Assembly: GCA_009763385.1 (NCBI GenBank)
Contig: VDCT01000285.1
Coordinates: forward strand, 1 to 64,000
DNA: 64,000 nucleotides
Reading direction: 5' to 3'
From: Coix lacryma-jobi var. lacryma-jobi
Taxonomy: Eukaryota > Streptophyta > Magnoliopsida > Poales > Poaceae
Of the stretch, positions 63,998 to 64,000 are shown piece after piece. How positions within the stretch are numbered: position 1 is the stretch's first letter; every line of letters begins with the position of its first letter. The notes under the pieces are model-generated. The model was not told the DNA's origin and did no database searches. It saw only the letters and a list, made by a program, of their open reading frames with translations. The position numbers and the translations under genes were made by a program.

Positions 63998-64000
63998 CTC

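Larger units (their letters stand above)
53858..64000 (+). mobile_element. Tat-lineage Ty3-gypsy element, nearly complete, 3' end outside window
   Basis: The 5' LTR (738 nt) is flanked on the left by TTAAT. PBS, one long gag-pol frame with a second RNase H domain (the hallmark of the Tat lineage), tandem-repeat blocks and an antisense spliced gene follow. The 3' LTR is not reached by 64000, so the internal region exceeds 9.4 kb. One frameshift in integrase is the only lesion found in gag-pol. The word ACCTTCG and its complement recur through the whole element. Confidence 0.9.

Overview
The window is plant nuclear DNA made almost wholly of nested transposable elements; I find no intact host gene. 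The organism is most likely a grass, probably panicoid. The reasons are the mix of Athila-, Tat- and Tekay/Del-type Ty3-gypsy elements with Sirevirus Ty1-copia elements whose LTRs are packed with CGGACTGTCCG palindromes, large GC-rich LTRs and CACTA-type termini. This placement is inference; the sequence itself shows only the element types.

Layout. 1-2468: 5' part of a minus-strand Athila-like element (gag start, a three-fold primer-binding region, LTR). 2469-3266: 3' end of a Sirevirus with several polypurine tracts and the start of its LTR. 3267-5576: CACTA-type DNA with a captured, spliced F-box-type gene fragment on the minus strand. 5577-15838: Tekay/Del-like element with ~2.98 kb LTRs, tRNA-iMet PBS and two decayed gag/protease units but no reverse transcriptase. 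16159-40675: tandem three-LTR Athila array (first LTR almost deleted) with gag, protease and an Athila-type extra ORF but no RT or integrase. Its gag is split by a 15.2 kb minus-strand Sirevirus (18265-33491, TSD AGTTG), whose gag is in turn split by a 4.3 kb solo LTR (26304-30629, TSD AGAAG). 40676-53012: decayed chromovirus gag-pol, split in RNase H by a non-autonomous Tat-like element (43413-52882, TSD GTAAT) that has gag and protease only. 53013-53857: Sirevirus LTR fragment inserted in the same RNase H. 53858-64000: a nearly complete Tat element inserted in that LTR, with gag-protease-RT-RNase H-second RNase H-integrase, a hypervariable tandem-repeat 3' region and a spliced antisense gene that runs off the window.

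How it works together. Four elements of different lineages (Tekay-like, Athila, Sirevirus, Tat-like) keep gag, or gag plus protease, but lack RT and integrase, so they would need enzymes from related autonomous copies. The Tat element at the right is the only one here with a full enzyme set, and it carries a frameshift in integrase.

Most interesting signals. Repeated hairpins have a constant core but arms that change together: an array in the Sirevirus LTR (19995-20234, copied at 32634-32873), a two-stem array in the Sirevirus 3' non-coding region (20999-21744), and a third, unrelated set in the Tat-like LTR (43870-44530). Others are the three-exon antisense gene in the Tat element (62584-63997), the duplicated primer-binding site absorbed into an Athila LTR, and a possible internal promoter in front of the Athila extra ORF that copies the order of motifs in its own LTR.
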